57,624 nt of DNA from Bacteroidota bacterium (lineage in GTDB: Bacteria; Bacteroidota; Bacteroidia; UKL13-3): contig CANLPK010000009.1 in assembly GCA_947492885.1 (NCBI GenBank), positions 1 through 57,624 on the forward strand, written 5' to 3'. Position numbers and translations under genes: made by a program. Shown one piece after another: positions 38,418 to 48,419 of this stretch; position 1 is the stretch's first letter, and every line of letters begins with the position of its first letter. The notes beneath the pieces are model-generated. The model worked only from the letters and a program-made list of their open reading frames with translations. It did no database searches and was not told the origin of the DNA.

Positions 38418-41003
38418 ATGTCACACACGCTACCTGAAAACCATATTCTTCATAATAAGTATCGAATTTTTTCTGTCATCGGACAAGGTGGTTTTGGTAT
38501 ATCTTATAAAGCACTCGCAACAGGCTTAGATAAATTAGTTTGTATTAAAGAATTGTATTTGGGAGGAGCGTCTACAAGGGGGGTCAACAGTACCGTTTAT
38601 ACTCCTGACCATGAAGAAACTAATTTTGAGTATTTCAAAAAGCGTTTTATTGAAGAAGCCAAGGAATTGGCCAAATTCAATCATCCTTGTATTGTAAGGG
38701 TGAATGATGTATTCGAAGAAAACAATACGGCGTATTTCGTGATGGATTTTATTGATGGTGAAACATTAAAAAGTATCATCACCCTTAATGGTAGGCTTGC
38801 ACCTGAAGTAGCATTGCCATTAATGACGGGGCTTTTAGAAGCGGTTAAAACGGTACATAAGAGTGGATTGTTGCATCGTGATATTAAACCTGACAATGTA
38901 ATTATTGACAAAAATAATAATGCTGTGCTTATAGATTTTGGTTCTGCACGTAATTTTTCAGAGTCTAAGACTAGTAGCCAAACGGCAATTTTAACTCCGG
39001 GCTATGCCCCTATAGAGCAATATAGCGATAGAGCTAGGAGGGGAGCATTCTCTGATATTTATTCATTAGGAGCAACATTATACTATTTGCTAACTGGTCA
39101 GAAACCGATACCTGCAACCGACAGAAATCTGGAAGTGATGAAAGCACCACATCAACTGTATTCCGACATTCCGGTAACGCTCTCCAGTGCTGTTATGCTG
39201 GCAATGAACGTAAAGCCGGAAGATCGATTTCAGAGTGTGGAAGAATTTCAAAAAGCATTGTTTGAGGGCATGGTTCAGAAAGAACGAAAAGTAGTGGATA
39301 CTTTCCAATCGAACGAAAAGAATGTAGCAGCTTATGTGGCACCTAAGAAATCTAAAAAGAAATTAGTCATTACAGTTGCGTTGATCTCAGTTGCTGCATT
39401 CGTCGCTGTTTTCCTTGCAAAAGGAATATTTGGCCAATCATCGGTACAGATCAAATTAATTCCGGTGAAAGTGGGTGATAGCTATGAATATATCGACCTT
39501 ACAGGTAAGGTGGCGATTAATCCTCAATTCTCTGAAGCCACTGCATTCAGAGATGGTATTGCATTGGTAAAATCTTCAGGGGAGAAAGGAAAATGGGGTT
39601 ATATAGGTGAAGATGGTAATTACCTTATCTCCCCGCAATATACAGATGCCGCTGCTTTTAGTGAAGGCCTAGCCTGGGTTGTGACCGAAAAGGGGTATCC
39701 GAATTGTATCGGCAAAAACGGCATGGTTCAGTTTAGTTTACAAAATGCTGAATCAGCATACATGTTTAGTTGCGGACTGGCTGCCTTTAAAGCGTATGAT
39801 TTGAAAGGAGTAATTAAATACGCGTTCGTAAATAACAAAGGGGTTGTGCAAAGTTGGAGTACAAGCAATATCAATGGCCAAGAAGATGGAAACTATTCTG
39901 ATGTTGATCACTTCGTGAATGGCGTATGTGCAGTTCAAAAACAAATCAATGACACCCTATATTATTGGGGACTCATTAACGATAAAGGAACTGAAATATC
40001 TGGTTTTGGTTATTCTAAACTAACAAATGTAAATGGAGAGTTTGTAATTGAAGATAAAGATGGCAAAATGGGGATAATGAACTCTAAAGGAAAAGTAGTT
40101 ATATCACCTCAATATGAATCCATCTGCCCAGATAAAAATCTTTATGCAATAAAGCAAGATGGAAAATATGGGTGGGTTAATGAAAACAATAAAACGATTA
40201 TTAATCCTCAGTTTGAAGATGCCGAATGTTTTTTGGGTGCTGATTTTGCAGTTGTTAAGTCAGCAGGGAAATGGGGGGTTATCGATAAAAGTGGAAAACT
40301 AATATTAAGCCCTCAATATGATAAAGCTTACCCAGCAATTAATAACAATTATATCATTGTAAAGTCAGGAGAGAAATATGGTATGATTGATAAACTAGGT
40401 AAGTTTATAGTGAATCCTCAGTTTGATCTTATTAGCGACGATTTAATTTATTCCCAATATTTTGGCAATTCTTTATCGGTTCAGAGTCATGTGAATAGTG
40501 AATATTTTGATGTGCAATCATTGGTTCAGAAATTAAAAGTGGATGAGCTCAATGGCAACTCCTTTCAAACAACAGTTTCAGCGTTGATGATAAAATACAA
40601 CGTACAAGAAAGTGATTTTAATGACAATGGTTACAAAGCATTGTTTAAACTTAACAGAGTCAATGGCTCAGCATATTATGATTTTTATGCTAATGGGGTT
40701 TGGCAGGAATCATATTATGAAACGGTAGACCAAGGTTTCTATTCAGAAGATCAGCTAAGGTATCGATACAACCCCAATGCTAATGCGACTGATTATGGGT
40801 ATGATATTTATCTCAATAAAAATGGTGTTGGTAAAAGAGATGAACTTCGAACGGAATTAGGGACTTACCTCACTTCAAAAGGATATTCTTCGTCAACAGA
40901 AAATAATTCCGTTTATTATTATAATTCAGCCAATAAAATTACATTCCGTGATTATTCTGATAATGCCGAGAGACTAACTGTTTTTGTTACTAGAAATTTA
41001 TAA
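38418..41003 (+). CDS. Transmembrane Ser/Thr protein kinase with extracytoplasmic WG repeats
   Basis: This 861-residue protein has a Hanks-type kinase domain (about 14-285): Gly loop GQGGFGISYKA, Lys in CIKEL, HRDIKPDN with His153 and Asp155, IDFGSAR, and the activation-loop end TPGYAPIEQYS. A single membrane helix (about 316-336) follows a Lys-rich stop. Outside the membrane are several WG repeats (KWGYIGEDGNYLISPQY, KYGWVNENNKTIINPQF, KWGVIDKSGKLILSPQY), then a domain of about 170 residues that I do not recognise (from about 690), rich in Tyr and Asn. The kinase should phosphorylate cytosolic partners, plausibly to create FHA-binding sites in the proteins encoded downstream. It is paralogous to the kinase at 46800. 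Confidence 0.97.
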   Translation: MSHTLPENHILHNKYRIFSVIGQGGFGISYKALATGLDKLVCIKELYLGGASTRGVNSTVYTPDHEETNFEYFKKRFIEEAKELAKFNHPCIVRVNDVFEENNTAYFVMDFIDGETLKSIITLNGRLAPEVALPLMTGLLEAVKTVHKSGLLHRDIKPDNVIIDKNNNAVLIDFGSARNFSESKTSSQTAILTPGYAPIEQYSDRARRGAFSDIYSLGATLYYLLTGQKPIPATDRNLEVMKAPHQLYSDIPVTLSSAVMLAMNVKPEDRFQSVEEFQKALFEGMVQKERKVVDTFQSNEKNVAAYVAPKKSKKKLVITVALISVAAFVAVFLAKGIFGQSSVQIKLIPVKVGDSYEYIDLTGKVAINPQFSEATAFRDGIALVKSSGEKGKWGYIGEDGNYLISPQYTDAAAFSEGLAWVVTEKGYPNCIGKNGMVQFSLQNAESAYMFSCGLAAFKAYDLKGVIKYAFVNNKGVVQSWSTSNINGQEDGNYSDVDHFVNGVCAVQKQINDTLYYWGLINDKGTEISGFGYSKLTNVNGEFVIEDKDGKMGIMNSKGKVVISPQYESICPDKNLYAIKQDGKYGWVNENNKTIINPQFEDAECFLGADFAVVKSAGKWGVIDKSGKLILSPQYDKAYPAINNNYIIVKSGEKYGMIDKLGKFIVNPQFDLISDDLIYSQYFGNSLSVQSHVNSEYFDVQSLVQKLKVDELNGNSFQTTVSALMIKYNVQESDFNDNGYKALFKLNRVNGSAYYDFYANGVWQESYYETVDQGFYSEDQLRYRYNPNANATDYGYDIYLNKNGVGKRDELRTELGTYLTSKGYSSSTENNSVYYYNSANKITFRDYSDNAERLTVFVTRNL

Positions 41004-41050
41004 CGAAGTATTAATCTGTTATTAGAGACTAAAAAAAAACCTAGAAATTT

Positions 41051-43081
41051 ATGAAGACAATATTGAATATTTTTTCTAAATTATTAATTCTGATTGTCTT
41101 ATTCAACGCTATTCAATCATTTTCGCAATCATTTAATACTTGGATTGGAACTGGCGGATACTATTCCAATATGAAATTCCAAAAAACAGGTTATTCAAGT
41201 TGGGAAATTGAAGGGAAATCGGTTATACTTACAGAGGTTTCGCGAGAAGGTAATCCCCAAGTGATCTATCTTCAAACCTACAACTCCTCTGGTATTATTA
41301 AATTTAAACTTACAGAGAACGCGATATACTTCTCGAAAGCAAGTTCAAGCGATCCTTCTTGGGAATTTAAAGGCACTGGTTATTGGAAAACTATTCTTCC
41401 CACTTTTATTAGTGCAGATAAAAGTGGCTTCATTAGAGCGGGCACTAGTGTAAGTTTGACTCCTGGAGGCACCTATGCACTGTCATTACAAGATTATTGG
41501 ATTTGGTCATTGTCACCATGTTTTGAAACCCCGTGTAACAATTTAATAAGCTCTACATCAGAGTTAATTGTAGCTCCTGACTATACTACAACCTATTATC
41601 TAACAACTTCTCAAGGGGTCAAAGAACATAATTATCTATCCTATACTATTAATGTAGATACCGCTTCATATTTGCCCAATCAAATCAATGGCCCTACATC
41701 AGAACAGTGTGCAAATTCAAATGTTCATTTAACATTTTCAGGGGGGACCTTAGGCAAAAATGCTTATTGGGCTTGGTCTAATAACACGTCCTTTCAAAAC
41801 ATTCTAAAAACACAAAGTAATTTTCTCGATGTTTCACCAAGCGTCACTACTACCTATTATTTAGTGATTATGAAAAATAATAAGGTGATCTCTCAGTTTC
41901 GATCCTTTACCGTAACTGTTAAGCCAATGGCCCCAACCCCTAATATTATTAATTCGGTGGATGAATTGTGCCCTGGCAACGACCTTGTTCTGAACATTGT
42001 GGGGCCTGCATTAGATGCCAATTCTGAATGGGTTATTACCCTCAAAAATAAAAATGGGCAGTTAACTTCACAAAGAAGCAGAGAGAAGAAAATAATATTT
42101 GCAAATATTGCCTTGGCTTCTTTTTTGCAAAAGTCGGAAGAAATTACAGTCGAATTATTTTCGCAAAACTCATGTTATCGGTCGCCAACAATTACTAAGA
42201 GAATTCGAGTGAAAGACTATGGATATGAGATCAGAGATATTGATATTAAAGTAACTAAGATCAAACATCGATTCAATCTAACCCCAGTAATTAACTCTGA
42301 TGATGCATTGGAATATGAGAAGCAGGGAATTGTATTTAGATACGAATGGTATAATGGGAAAAACATGAAATTGATTTCTTCCAACAAGAATTTATCCAAC
42401 TATAAATTAAAAAATGGAGACCTAATTAAGTTAACCGTAAAGAGCAGTTGCTCAAATTTAAATAGTCAATATACTTATACTGTACCGAAGAAAGAAAAAG
42501 CCTCTAAGAGTGCTAAAACATCAAGCCATAAAGAAAAAACATCAAGCTCAAAAAGTAACAGTAATCATGCTCAGAGAGATCATGCCAAAATAACAAGGCC
42601 CCGACTTGCCTTAGACCTAAGTACTGGAATCAACAATAAAGTGGGTGTTGCAGGTGCGGAACTCGATTTCTTTCTCAGAAACCAAATTGCCATAGGCGCT
42701 GGCTATGGATACGCAACATGGGGCAATAAGATATATGCAGGATTTAAACTTTTCACTACTCCAAGACGGGAAATGGTGGCTTTCGATTTAGGATTCACGT
42801 ACAATCTTGGCAAAAAAAATATATCCGAGGATTTAGCCACCACTCATGGAAGTAGTGACCCTGTAACTGGAAACTATTTGCCTCAATTTAATGCCTATGG
42901 AGCAATTCTATTGCTCCCCAATGCTCAACGAAAAGTATATTATTCACTAGGGTATTCCTATGCATTTGCTGATAAAAAATATGAGCAATTATCGGGGTTT
43001 CCCATATTGGATGCTACAAAAGAATCTATGAAGTTAATGTCGCCAGGAGGAATTGTAGTATCAATTGGATTTTACTTCTAA
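41051..43081 (+). CDS. Exported Ig-like protein with C-terminal outer-membrane barrel-like domain
   Basis: This 676-residue protein has a signal peptide ending near SFS (about residue 26). The main part is beta rich with Ig/PKD-like segments (YTTTYYLTTSQG, VTTTYYLVIMKN), each similar to adhesin modules. A Lys/Ser linker (about 480-513) leads to about 160 residues of alternating strands (LALDLSTGINNKVGVAGAE ... AIGAGYGYATWG), ending in SIGFYF. A terminal Phe is typical of outer-membrane barrels. It follows the WG kinase by 47 bp and may be the outer-membrane partner of the cluster. I do not recognise a named family. Confidence 0.7.
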   Translation: MKTILNIFSKLLILIVLFNAIQSFSQSFNTWIGTGGYYSNMKFQKTGYSSWEIEGKSVILTEVSREGNPQVIYLQTYNSSGIIKFKLTENAIYFSKASSSDPSWEFKGTGYWKTILPTFISADKSGFIRAGTSVSLTPGGTYALSLQDYWIWSLSPCFETPCNNLISSTSELIVAPDYTTTYYLTTSQGVKEHNYLSYTINVDTASYLPNQINGPTSEQCANSNVHLTFSGGTLGKNAYWAWSNNTSFQNILKTQSNFLDVSPSVTTTYYLVIMKNNKVISQFRSFTVTVKPMAPTPNIINSVDELCPGNDLVLNIVGPALDANSEWVITLKNKNGQLTSQRSREKKIIFANIALASFLQKSEEITVELFSQNSCYRSPTITKRIRVKDYGYEIRDIDIKVTKIKHRFNLTPVINSDDALEYEKQGIVFRYEWYNGKNMKLISSNKNLSNYKLKNGDLIKLTVKSSCSNLNSQYTYTVPKKEKASKSAKTSSHKEKTSSSKSNSNHAQRDHAKITRPRLALDLSTGINNKVGVAGAELDFFLRNQIAIGAGYGYATWGNKIYAGFKLFTTPRREMVAFDLGFTYNLGKKNISEDLATTHGSSDPVTGNYLPQFNAYGAILLLPNAQRKVYYSLGYSYAFADKKYEQLSGFPILDATKESMKLMSPGGIVVSIGFYF

Positions 43082-43304
43082 TTCAAAATTCAATTTAGAA
43101 TCTAGTTATATTATTAAATTACTTGATGAAAATATGAATTTGAAATTAATTGTGTTAGTCTTCTAATAAAAATGTGTTGGCTATAAAAATTGGGTTATTA
43201 TTTGTTGGGCTAATCATTTGAAGTAGATAGTTTGAAGAGGAACAAAGTCAAAGCCACTGGAATAGATTGTTTGAACACTTATTTTAAATATATTATCCAT
43301 AATT

Positions 43305-45608
43305 ATGTTACGTATTCGAATTGTTACAAAGGGGAATAAATACGCTTCTGAATTGAACGAAGGGGAGCAACTTGTTATTGGGCGTGAAGGGAATACAGAA
43401 GGGAACTTTGTCATTCAAGATCAATTGGTATCAAAACGGCATCTTCGGTTTTTCATAGAAGGCCAGGCCTTATTTGCCGAAGATTTGGGAAGTACTAATG
43501 GAACATGGATAAACGGCGCTCCAATGGAGCCAAAAAAGAAATATGCGCTCACTATCGGTGATAAGTTAACTTTAACACATAATGCGCTGGCTGAAATTAC
43601 TATAGAAGAAGGCGTGTCCGAAGCTTCAGTGCCAAGTGCCAATACAGGGTCAAACAAGGTGGGACTTGCGGCTCATCTAAAAAATAAATCGCAAATTACC
43701 ATAGGTCGTCATCTCGACTGCGATATTGTAATTGATGATTCTGTGGTATCAAGAAAGCATGCGAGCATCGAAAGGAAAGGCAATGATTACCTTGTAGAGG
43801 ATTTCGGGAGTTTGAATGGAACTTTCGTTAACCAAAATCGAATTAAGGCAAATTCAAAAGTAAAAATAACCCCGGATGATATTATTTATATTGGGTTACA
43901 TACCTTTTCACTCTATGCCGAAAGTAGAGATCTTACCAAAGAACACGCAATTCAAGCTGTGAATGTGCGTAAGGTATATAAAAATGGAAATGTAGGGTTA
44001 CAAACCATTAACGTGGCCATTCAAGGGCAGCAGATGGTGGCTTTGATGGGGCCTAGTGGCTGCGGTAAATCTACTTTGCTTAAAGCACTCAATGGCGATA
44101 GTCCAGCATCGAGTGGTCAAGTATATTTATTTGGATTAGAATTAAAACAACACTATGCGCTCTTAAAGCAAAAAATTGGCTACGTTCCTCAGGACGATAT
44201 TGTTCACCCTGACTTAAATGTAATCGACACACTTTATTATGCTGCTAAGCTCAGATTGGCTGACGATGTAACAAATGAAGAAATTGATGGTCGAATCAAT
44301 CAGGTGTTGACTTCTTTAAATATTAACGACCCGAAAATACGTTTAACAAAGGTTGCTAGTTTAAGCGGAGGCCAACGAAAACGGATTTCCATAGCGGTGG
44401 AATTATTAAATAAGCCGAGTATCTTGTTTCTTGATGAGCCAACAAGTCCGCTTGATCCAGAAACCATTGAAGAGTTTCTGAAATGTCTTCGAAATCTTTG
44501 TGAAGAAGGCACAACCGTAGTAATGGTAACTCATAAACCAGAAGATTTAGATTTTGTAGATAAAATTATTTTCTTAGGTACGCACGGTTATCATGTATAT
44601 GACGGTACGAAAGAAAATTTCTTAAATCATTTTAAGAAGAAACATATTGTTGAAGTATATGCCTTATTACACTCCGAGCAAAGTTCTAAGGACTGGAATA
44701 GTAAGTGGGTTCGTTCGGTACCCGATGAAGCAGTGACAACTCCTTCCAAAATACAAAGGGATAGAAACACAAATTTGTTCCGCCAATTTTATTGGCTTAC
44801 CATCCGTTATTTTCACTTGAAAGTAAGCAATATAAAGAATTTAGCATTGCTCATCTTTCAGCCCATACTTATTGCCATCTTGCTCATGTTAGTATTCCCA
44901 AATATGATAGAGATTGTTAAATACATGAATCCACAAGGTATAGAAATTAGTGAAGAACGCGCGAACATCGGAGTCATTTTCTTTATGGCAGTTGCTGCCA
45001 TTTGGTTTGGTGTAAGTAATTCGGCTCGTGAGATCATTGCCGAAAAATTTGTTTATCGACGAGAGCGAATGTATAATTTAAGTATTGGGAATTATTTTCT
45101 ATCGAAATGGGTGGTACTTTCCATCATTTCCTTAGCTCAGCTCCTAATATTTCTGGGTATGCTTAAATTGTTTTATGCAGATAATATGATGAATTTCGTG
45201 CAGTCACTTTTCTTTCTATTATTTATTAGTGCATCAGCAATTTTATTTGGGTTACTTTTATCATCAATAAGCGGTAGTGCCGAGGAGGTTATGTCAATTT
45301 TGCCGGTAGCCTTAATGCCACAAATTATTCTTGCCGGAGTTATTTCTCCCTTGAAGAGTCATTTTACTGAAATGCTAAGTTATATTACGTTTGGTAGGTG
45401 GGGCACAGAAGGCTTAAGTAGAATTCAAGACTCAGGACGGAATCAAGACCTCTTTATGGCTCCAATAAATCTTAACCTCTATAATAATGATATGATGCAA
45501 TGGTTTCCTTCTTTATCGGCAAATATGACGGTCGTCTTATTAATTGATGTGTTGATGATTATCGCGATATTTTTTGCACTTAGTAAATTAGAAAAAAGTA
45601 ATAACTAG
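43305..45608 (+). CDS. FHA-FHA-ABC transporter (ABCG-like half transporter, Rv1747-type)
   Basis: This 767-residue protein begins with two FHA phosphothreonine-binding domains. FHA1 has VIGREGN, SKRHL and LGSTNGTWING. FHA2 has IGRHLDCDI, SRKHASI and FGSLNGTFVN. An ABC ATPase follows, with Walker A GPSGCGKST (249-257), signature LSGGQRKR (from 353) and Walker B LFLDE (374-378), then about six membrane helices of ABC2/ABCG type. The D-loop region reads TSPLDPET, where ABCG proteins normally have TSGLDP. The mycobacterial Rv1747 has the same FHA-FHA-ABC layout and is regulated by a Ser/Thr kinase, so regulation by the neighbouring kinases is a reasonable inference. The substrate is unknown. The next gene starts 8 bp later. 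Confidence 0.95.
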   Translation: MLRIRIVTKGNKYASELNEGEQLVIGREGNTEGNFVIQDQLVSKRHLRFFIEGQALFAEDLGSTNGTWINGAPMEPKKKYALTIGDKLTLTHNALAEITIEEGVSEASVPSANTGSNKVGLAAHLKNKSQITIGRHLDCDIVIDDSVVSRKHASIERKGNDYLVEDFGSLNGTFVNQNRIKANSKVKITPDDIIYIGLHTFSLYAESRDLTKEHAIQAVNVRKVYKNGNVGLQTINVAIQGQQMVALMGPSGCGKSTLLKALNGDSPASSGQVYLFGLELKQHYALLKQKIGYVPQDDIVHPDLNVIDTLYYAAKLRLADDVTNEEIDGRINQVLTSLNINDPKIRLTKVASLSGGQRKRISIAVELLNKPSILFLDEPTSPLDPETIEEFLKCLRNLCEEGTTVVMVTHKPEDLDFVDKIIFLGTHGYHVYDGTKENFLNHFKKKHIVEVYALLHSEQSSKDWNSKWVRSVPDEAVTTPSKIQRDRNTNLFRQFYWLTIRYFHLKVSNIKNLALLIFQPILIAILLMLVFPNMIEIVKYMNPQGIEISEERANIGVIFFMAVAAIWFGVSNSAREIIAEKFVYRRERMYNLSIGNYFLSKWVVLSIISLAQLLIFLGMLKLFYADNMMNFVQSLFFLLFISASAILFGLLLSSISGSAEEVMSILPVALMPQIILAGVISPLKSHFTEMLSYITFGRWGTEGLSRIQDSGRNQDLFMAPINLNLYNNDMMQWFPSLSANMTVVLLIDVLMIIAIFFALSKLEKSNN

Positions 45609-45615
45609 TTAAGAT

Positions 45616-46800
45616 ATGCATTTTATTTCCATAGGAAGAGGCAATGCCAACGACATTGTTATTAGTAACCCCTCAGTTTCTACTAATCATGCCCAGTTAG
45701 AAATTAACAATCATGGCAAGGTGTTTATTAATGATTTAGGCTCAAAGAATGGGACCTTTGTGAATGGCAAGAAGATTAATGAACAGTATCGATTAAGCGC
45801 GGGTGATAATGTAATATTAGGTGATAGTTCATTTGATTGGCAAAAAGCCCTTACAGGAGATTATGCAGTGCAACAATCAATACCAGCAGCTAGTTCTGTT
45901 GGGAAGTCAAATGGGCTTATGTTTTGGAAAGTGCTATCGTTGTTCTTAGCAACTTCCTTTTTCGCCTATTTTCTATTGGTAAACCCCACCGGAAAAAAAG
46001 TGGTTAGCACTATTTTTCAAAAAGACTCTACAACCGCTGAGAATCAGGTAAAGAAGAGGAAAATTCGCTCCTATGATCTCGCTTGCTTAAATGAAGGAAA
46101 TGGTGCGGACGATATGATTAAAGTGGGTAGCGAAATGCAAGATGATGCGATAAGTTCAAGTACAAACCCCTTCAGTATCGAAGACGAAATGAAGGTAGGC
46201 GATGAGGTATATAAACAAACTCTAGAAAAATACAAACTTGTAAACGATGCTAAAATCGTTTCAAGGATTGGAGGTATTTTCAATCGGCTAGTTAATACGA
46301 TTGGCGATAGTGCAAAAGGGTTTAAGTATTTAGTTTACGTTATCGAAAGTGATGAAATAAATGCCTTTACTGCGGGTGGAAAAGTATTCGTGACAACAGG
46401 AATTATCAATTTTGTTAAATCTGATGATGAGCTAGCATGCATTATTGGTCATGAAATTTATCATAATGAACTAGGGCATATAAATAAGGCCTTGCGTAAA
46501 GAGGCGGCACTAAAGGCGGTTTTTGGTGATCAGTTGGCACAATTTGCTGCAATGGCAACGAGCATATTAACCATATCATTCAACCAAAAGGATGAAACTG
46601 ATTGCGATTTACACGGATTAGATTTAGCCGCTGATGTAGGGTATATAGAGTGTTCAATTATTCTATTTTGGAATCGCATGTCGGAAAAGGAAAATGGTAG
46701 TGAAGTAGAAAAGTTTTTTCGTTCTCATCCATACAGCAAGCAGAGAGCACATTGCATTGAGAACCATATCAAAAACAATTATAATAAAACTTGCAATTAA
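45616..46800 (+). CDS. FHA-TM-M48 metalloprotease fusion
   Basis: This 394-residue protein has an N-terminal cytosolic FHA domain (ISIGRGNANDI, STNHAQ, LGSKNGTFVNG; 1-75), a membrane helix (about 102-122) and an extracytoplasmic M48 zinc-protease domain. The zinc motif is HEIYH (279-283), followed by NELGH. The downstream NQKDETDCDLHGLDLA supplies the third ligand region, and SHPYSKQRA is a common M48 segment. Cys residues in the protease part are shared with the paralogue at 48420, suggesting disulfides outside the cytosol. Binding of a phosphoprotein inside could control proteolysis outside. The stop overlaps the start of the next kinase (TAATG). Confidence 0.94.
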   Translation: MHFISIGRGNANDIVISNPSVSTNHAQLEINNHGKVFINDLGSKNGTFVNGKKINEQYRLSAGDNVILGDSSFDWQKALTGDYAVQQSIPAASSVGKSNGLMFWKVLSLFLATSFFAYFLLVNPTGKKVVSTIFQKDSTTAENQVKKRKIRSYDLACLNEGNGADDMIKVGSEMQDDAISSSTNPFSIEDEMKVGDEVYKQTLEKYKLVNDAKIVSRIGGIFNRLVNTIGDSAKGFKYLVYVIESDEINAFTAGGKVFVTTGIINFVKSDDELACIIGHEIYHNELGHINKALRKEAALKAVFGDQLAQFAAMATSILTISFNQKDETDCDLHGLDLAADVGYIECSIILFWNRMSEKENGSEVEKFFRSHPYSKQRAHCIENHIKNNYNKTCN

Positions 46801-48380
46801 TGAACCTCCACCAAGAATTAGAGCCAGGCACCATATTACAAGGGAAATATAATATTACAAATGGCCTTGGACATGGTGGTTTTGGAATTACTTATAAAGC
46901 AGAAAATTTAGCGTTAGGTAATAATGTTTGCATTAAAGAATTGTTTATTGGAGGTAACTCAACCCGTGGCGCCAATAATACAGTCCAATCGCAAGGGGTA
47001 AAGGATGCATCCTTCGATTATTTTAAACAGCGTTTTATTGAGGAGGCTCGAGGCTTAGCGAAATTTAATCACCCGGGCATTGTGCGCGTTACCGATGTAT
47101 TTGAGGAGAACAATACCGCCTATTTTGTGATGGAGTTTGCTACTGGACAAACGCTCAAAGATTTGGTAAGCAAGCAAGGCGCCCTGCCTTCTGGAAAAGC
47201 CATTGCCCTGATATTACATTTATTGGATGCGGTGGAGGCTGTGCACTCGCAAGGCATGCTGCATAGAGATATTAAACCCGATAATATTATCGTCACCCCA
47301 GAAGGAAAATCCGTGCTCATCGATTTTGGCTCGGCCCGACAGTTTGCTGAAGGCTACACTACCACCCAAACAGCCATCCTCACTCCAGGATATGCGCCGC
47401 TAGAACAATATAGCGATAAGGCCAAGCGCGGGCCTTATACGGATATTTATGCGTTGGGAGCAACAATCTATTTTGTTCTTACCGGGGTCAAACCCATCGC
47501 AGCTACCGACCGCACACTTGAAGAAATTCCTTCGCCGGAAACGCTAAATACTTCGGTAAGCAAAACCCTCGCTTCGGTAGTGATGTTGGCAATGAATTTG
47601 AAACCAGAAGATCGATTTCAAACCATCGCAGAGATGAGAGAGGCATTGAATAGTCAGCGCCAGAATACGACACAGGAGACGACCATTCTGCAAGCCAAGG
47701 TGAAGGAAGTGCGTAAAAAGCGAGTTGAAAAACCAATGGTTGAACCTGTTATTAAAGTTGTAAATGAAGCGGAGGAGGCTCGAAAGGGTAACAATTTATT
47801 TAAAATTGTATTAGGGGTGGTTGTTTTAATAGGACTCATTGTTTCCGTTATGAAAAGGTCAAATAACAGCGATTTTCAAGGTAGCGTAACCGAAATATAT
47901 TCTCTAGATAGCGTTGCCTCAGCTCCTTCCGCAAGTGCTAAACCGGATTATGCCACCGATGCACCCCCATCAAAAGAAGAAGCACCAGCAAATATCCTAA
48001 CGATGGAACAAGTAAGTAATTTAATTAATGATTACTATACCGATATGAACAATCAAAATTTTAATGCATTTACCTATTTTTCGGAAAATGTTGACCAATA
48101 TATTAGTCTGAAGAATGTAACACCTACGGATATTAACAACGCCTTTAGTTCAAGTGATTATACCAATAGCAAATCTGTAATTCATCAGAATTCCATAGCC
48201 TATGAAGAGAATATTAATGGCTTGTCGTTTTGGAATTATTGGATTAACTTTAGTTGTTATCGGCCGTCATTAGAGAAATATCAAGATTGTAATGTTAAAA
48301 TTAGAATTGGTGTAGACGAAAACAAGCTTATACATTCCTACACTGAAGTAAAAGTAAGTGACTTAGTTTTTCATTACTAG
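46800..48380 (+). CDS. Transmembrane Ser/Thr protein kinase
   Basis: The start is the ATG at 46800, overlapping the M48 stop; the in-frame TTG at 46791 is less likely. The product is 526 residues. The kinase domain (about 15-285) has GHGGFGITYKA, CIKELFIGG, HRDIKPDN with His155 and Asp157, IDFGSAR and TPGYAPLEQYS. It is a close paralogue of the kinase at 38418 (for example FNHP.IVRV.DVFEENNTAYFVM is shared). A membrane helix lies at about 336-354. The roughly 170-residue extracytoplasmic tail begins with a Ser/Ala/Pro linker and ends in an NTF2-like looking domain (YYTDMNNQNFNAFTYFSENV); that identification is tentative. It lacks WG repeats. Confidence 0.96.
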   Translation: MNLHQELEPGTILQGKYNITNGLGHGGFGITYKAENLALGNNVCIKELFIGGNSTRGANNTVQSQGVKDASFDYFKQRFIEEARGLAKFNHPGIVRVTDVFEENNTAYFVMEFATGQTLKDLVSKQGALPSGKAIALILHLLDAVEAVHSQGMLHRDIKPDNIIVTPEGKSVLIDFGSARQFAEGYTTTQTAILTPGYAPLEQYSDKAKRGPYTDIYALGATIYFVLTGVKPIAATDRTLEEIPSPETLNTSVSKTLASVVMLAMNLKPEDRFQTIAEMREALNSQRQNTTQETTILQAKVKEVRKKRVEKPMVEPVIKVVNEAEEARKGNNLFKIVLGVVVLIGLIVSVMKRSNNSDFQGSVTEIYSLDSVASAPSASAKPDYATDAPPSKEEAPANILTMEQVSNLINDYYTDMNNQNFNAFTYFSENVDQYISLKNVTPTDINNAFSSSDYTNSKSVIHQNSIAYEENINGLSFWNYWINFSCYRPSLEKYQDCNVKIRIGVDENKLIHSYTEVKVSDLVFHY

Positions 48381-48419
48381 AATTTATAATATAATAACTA
48401 CCAAAGAGCACTATAGATT

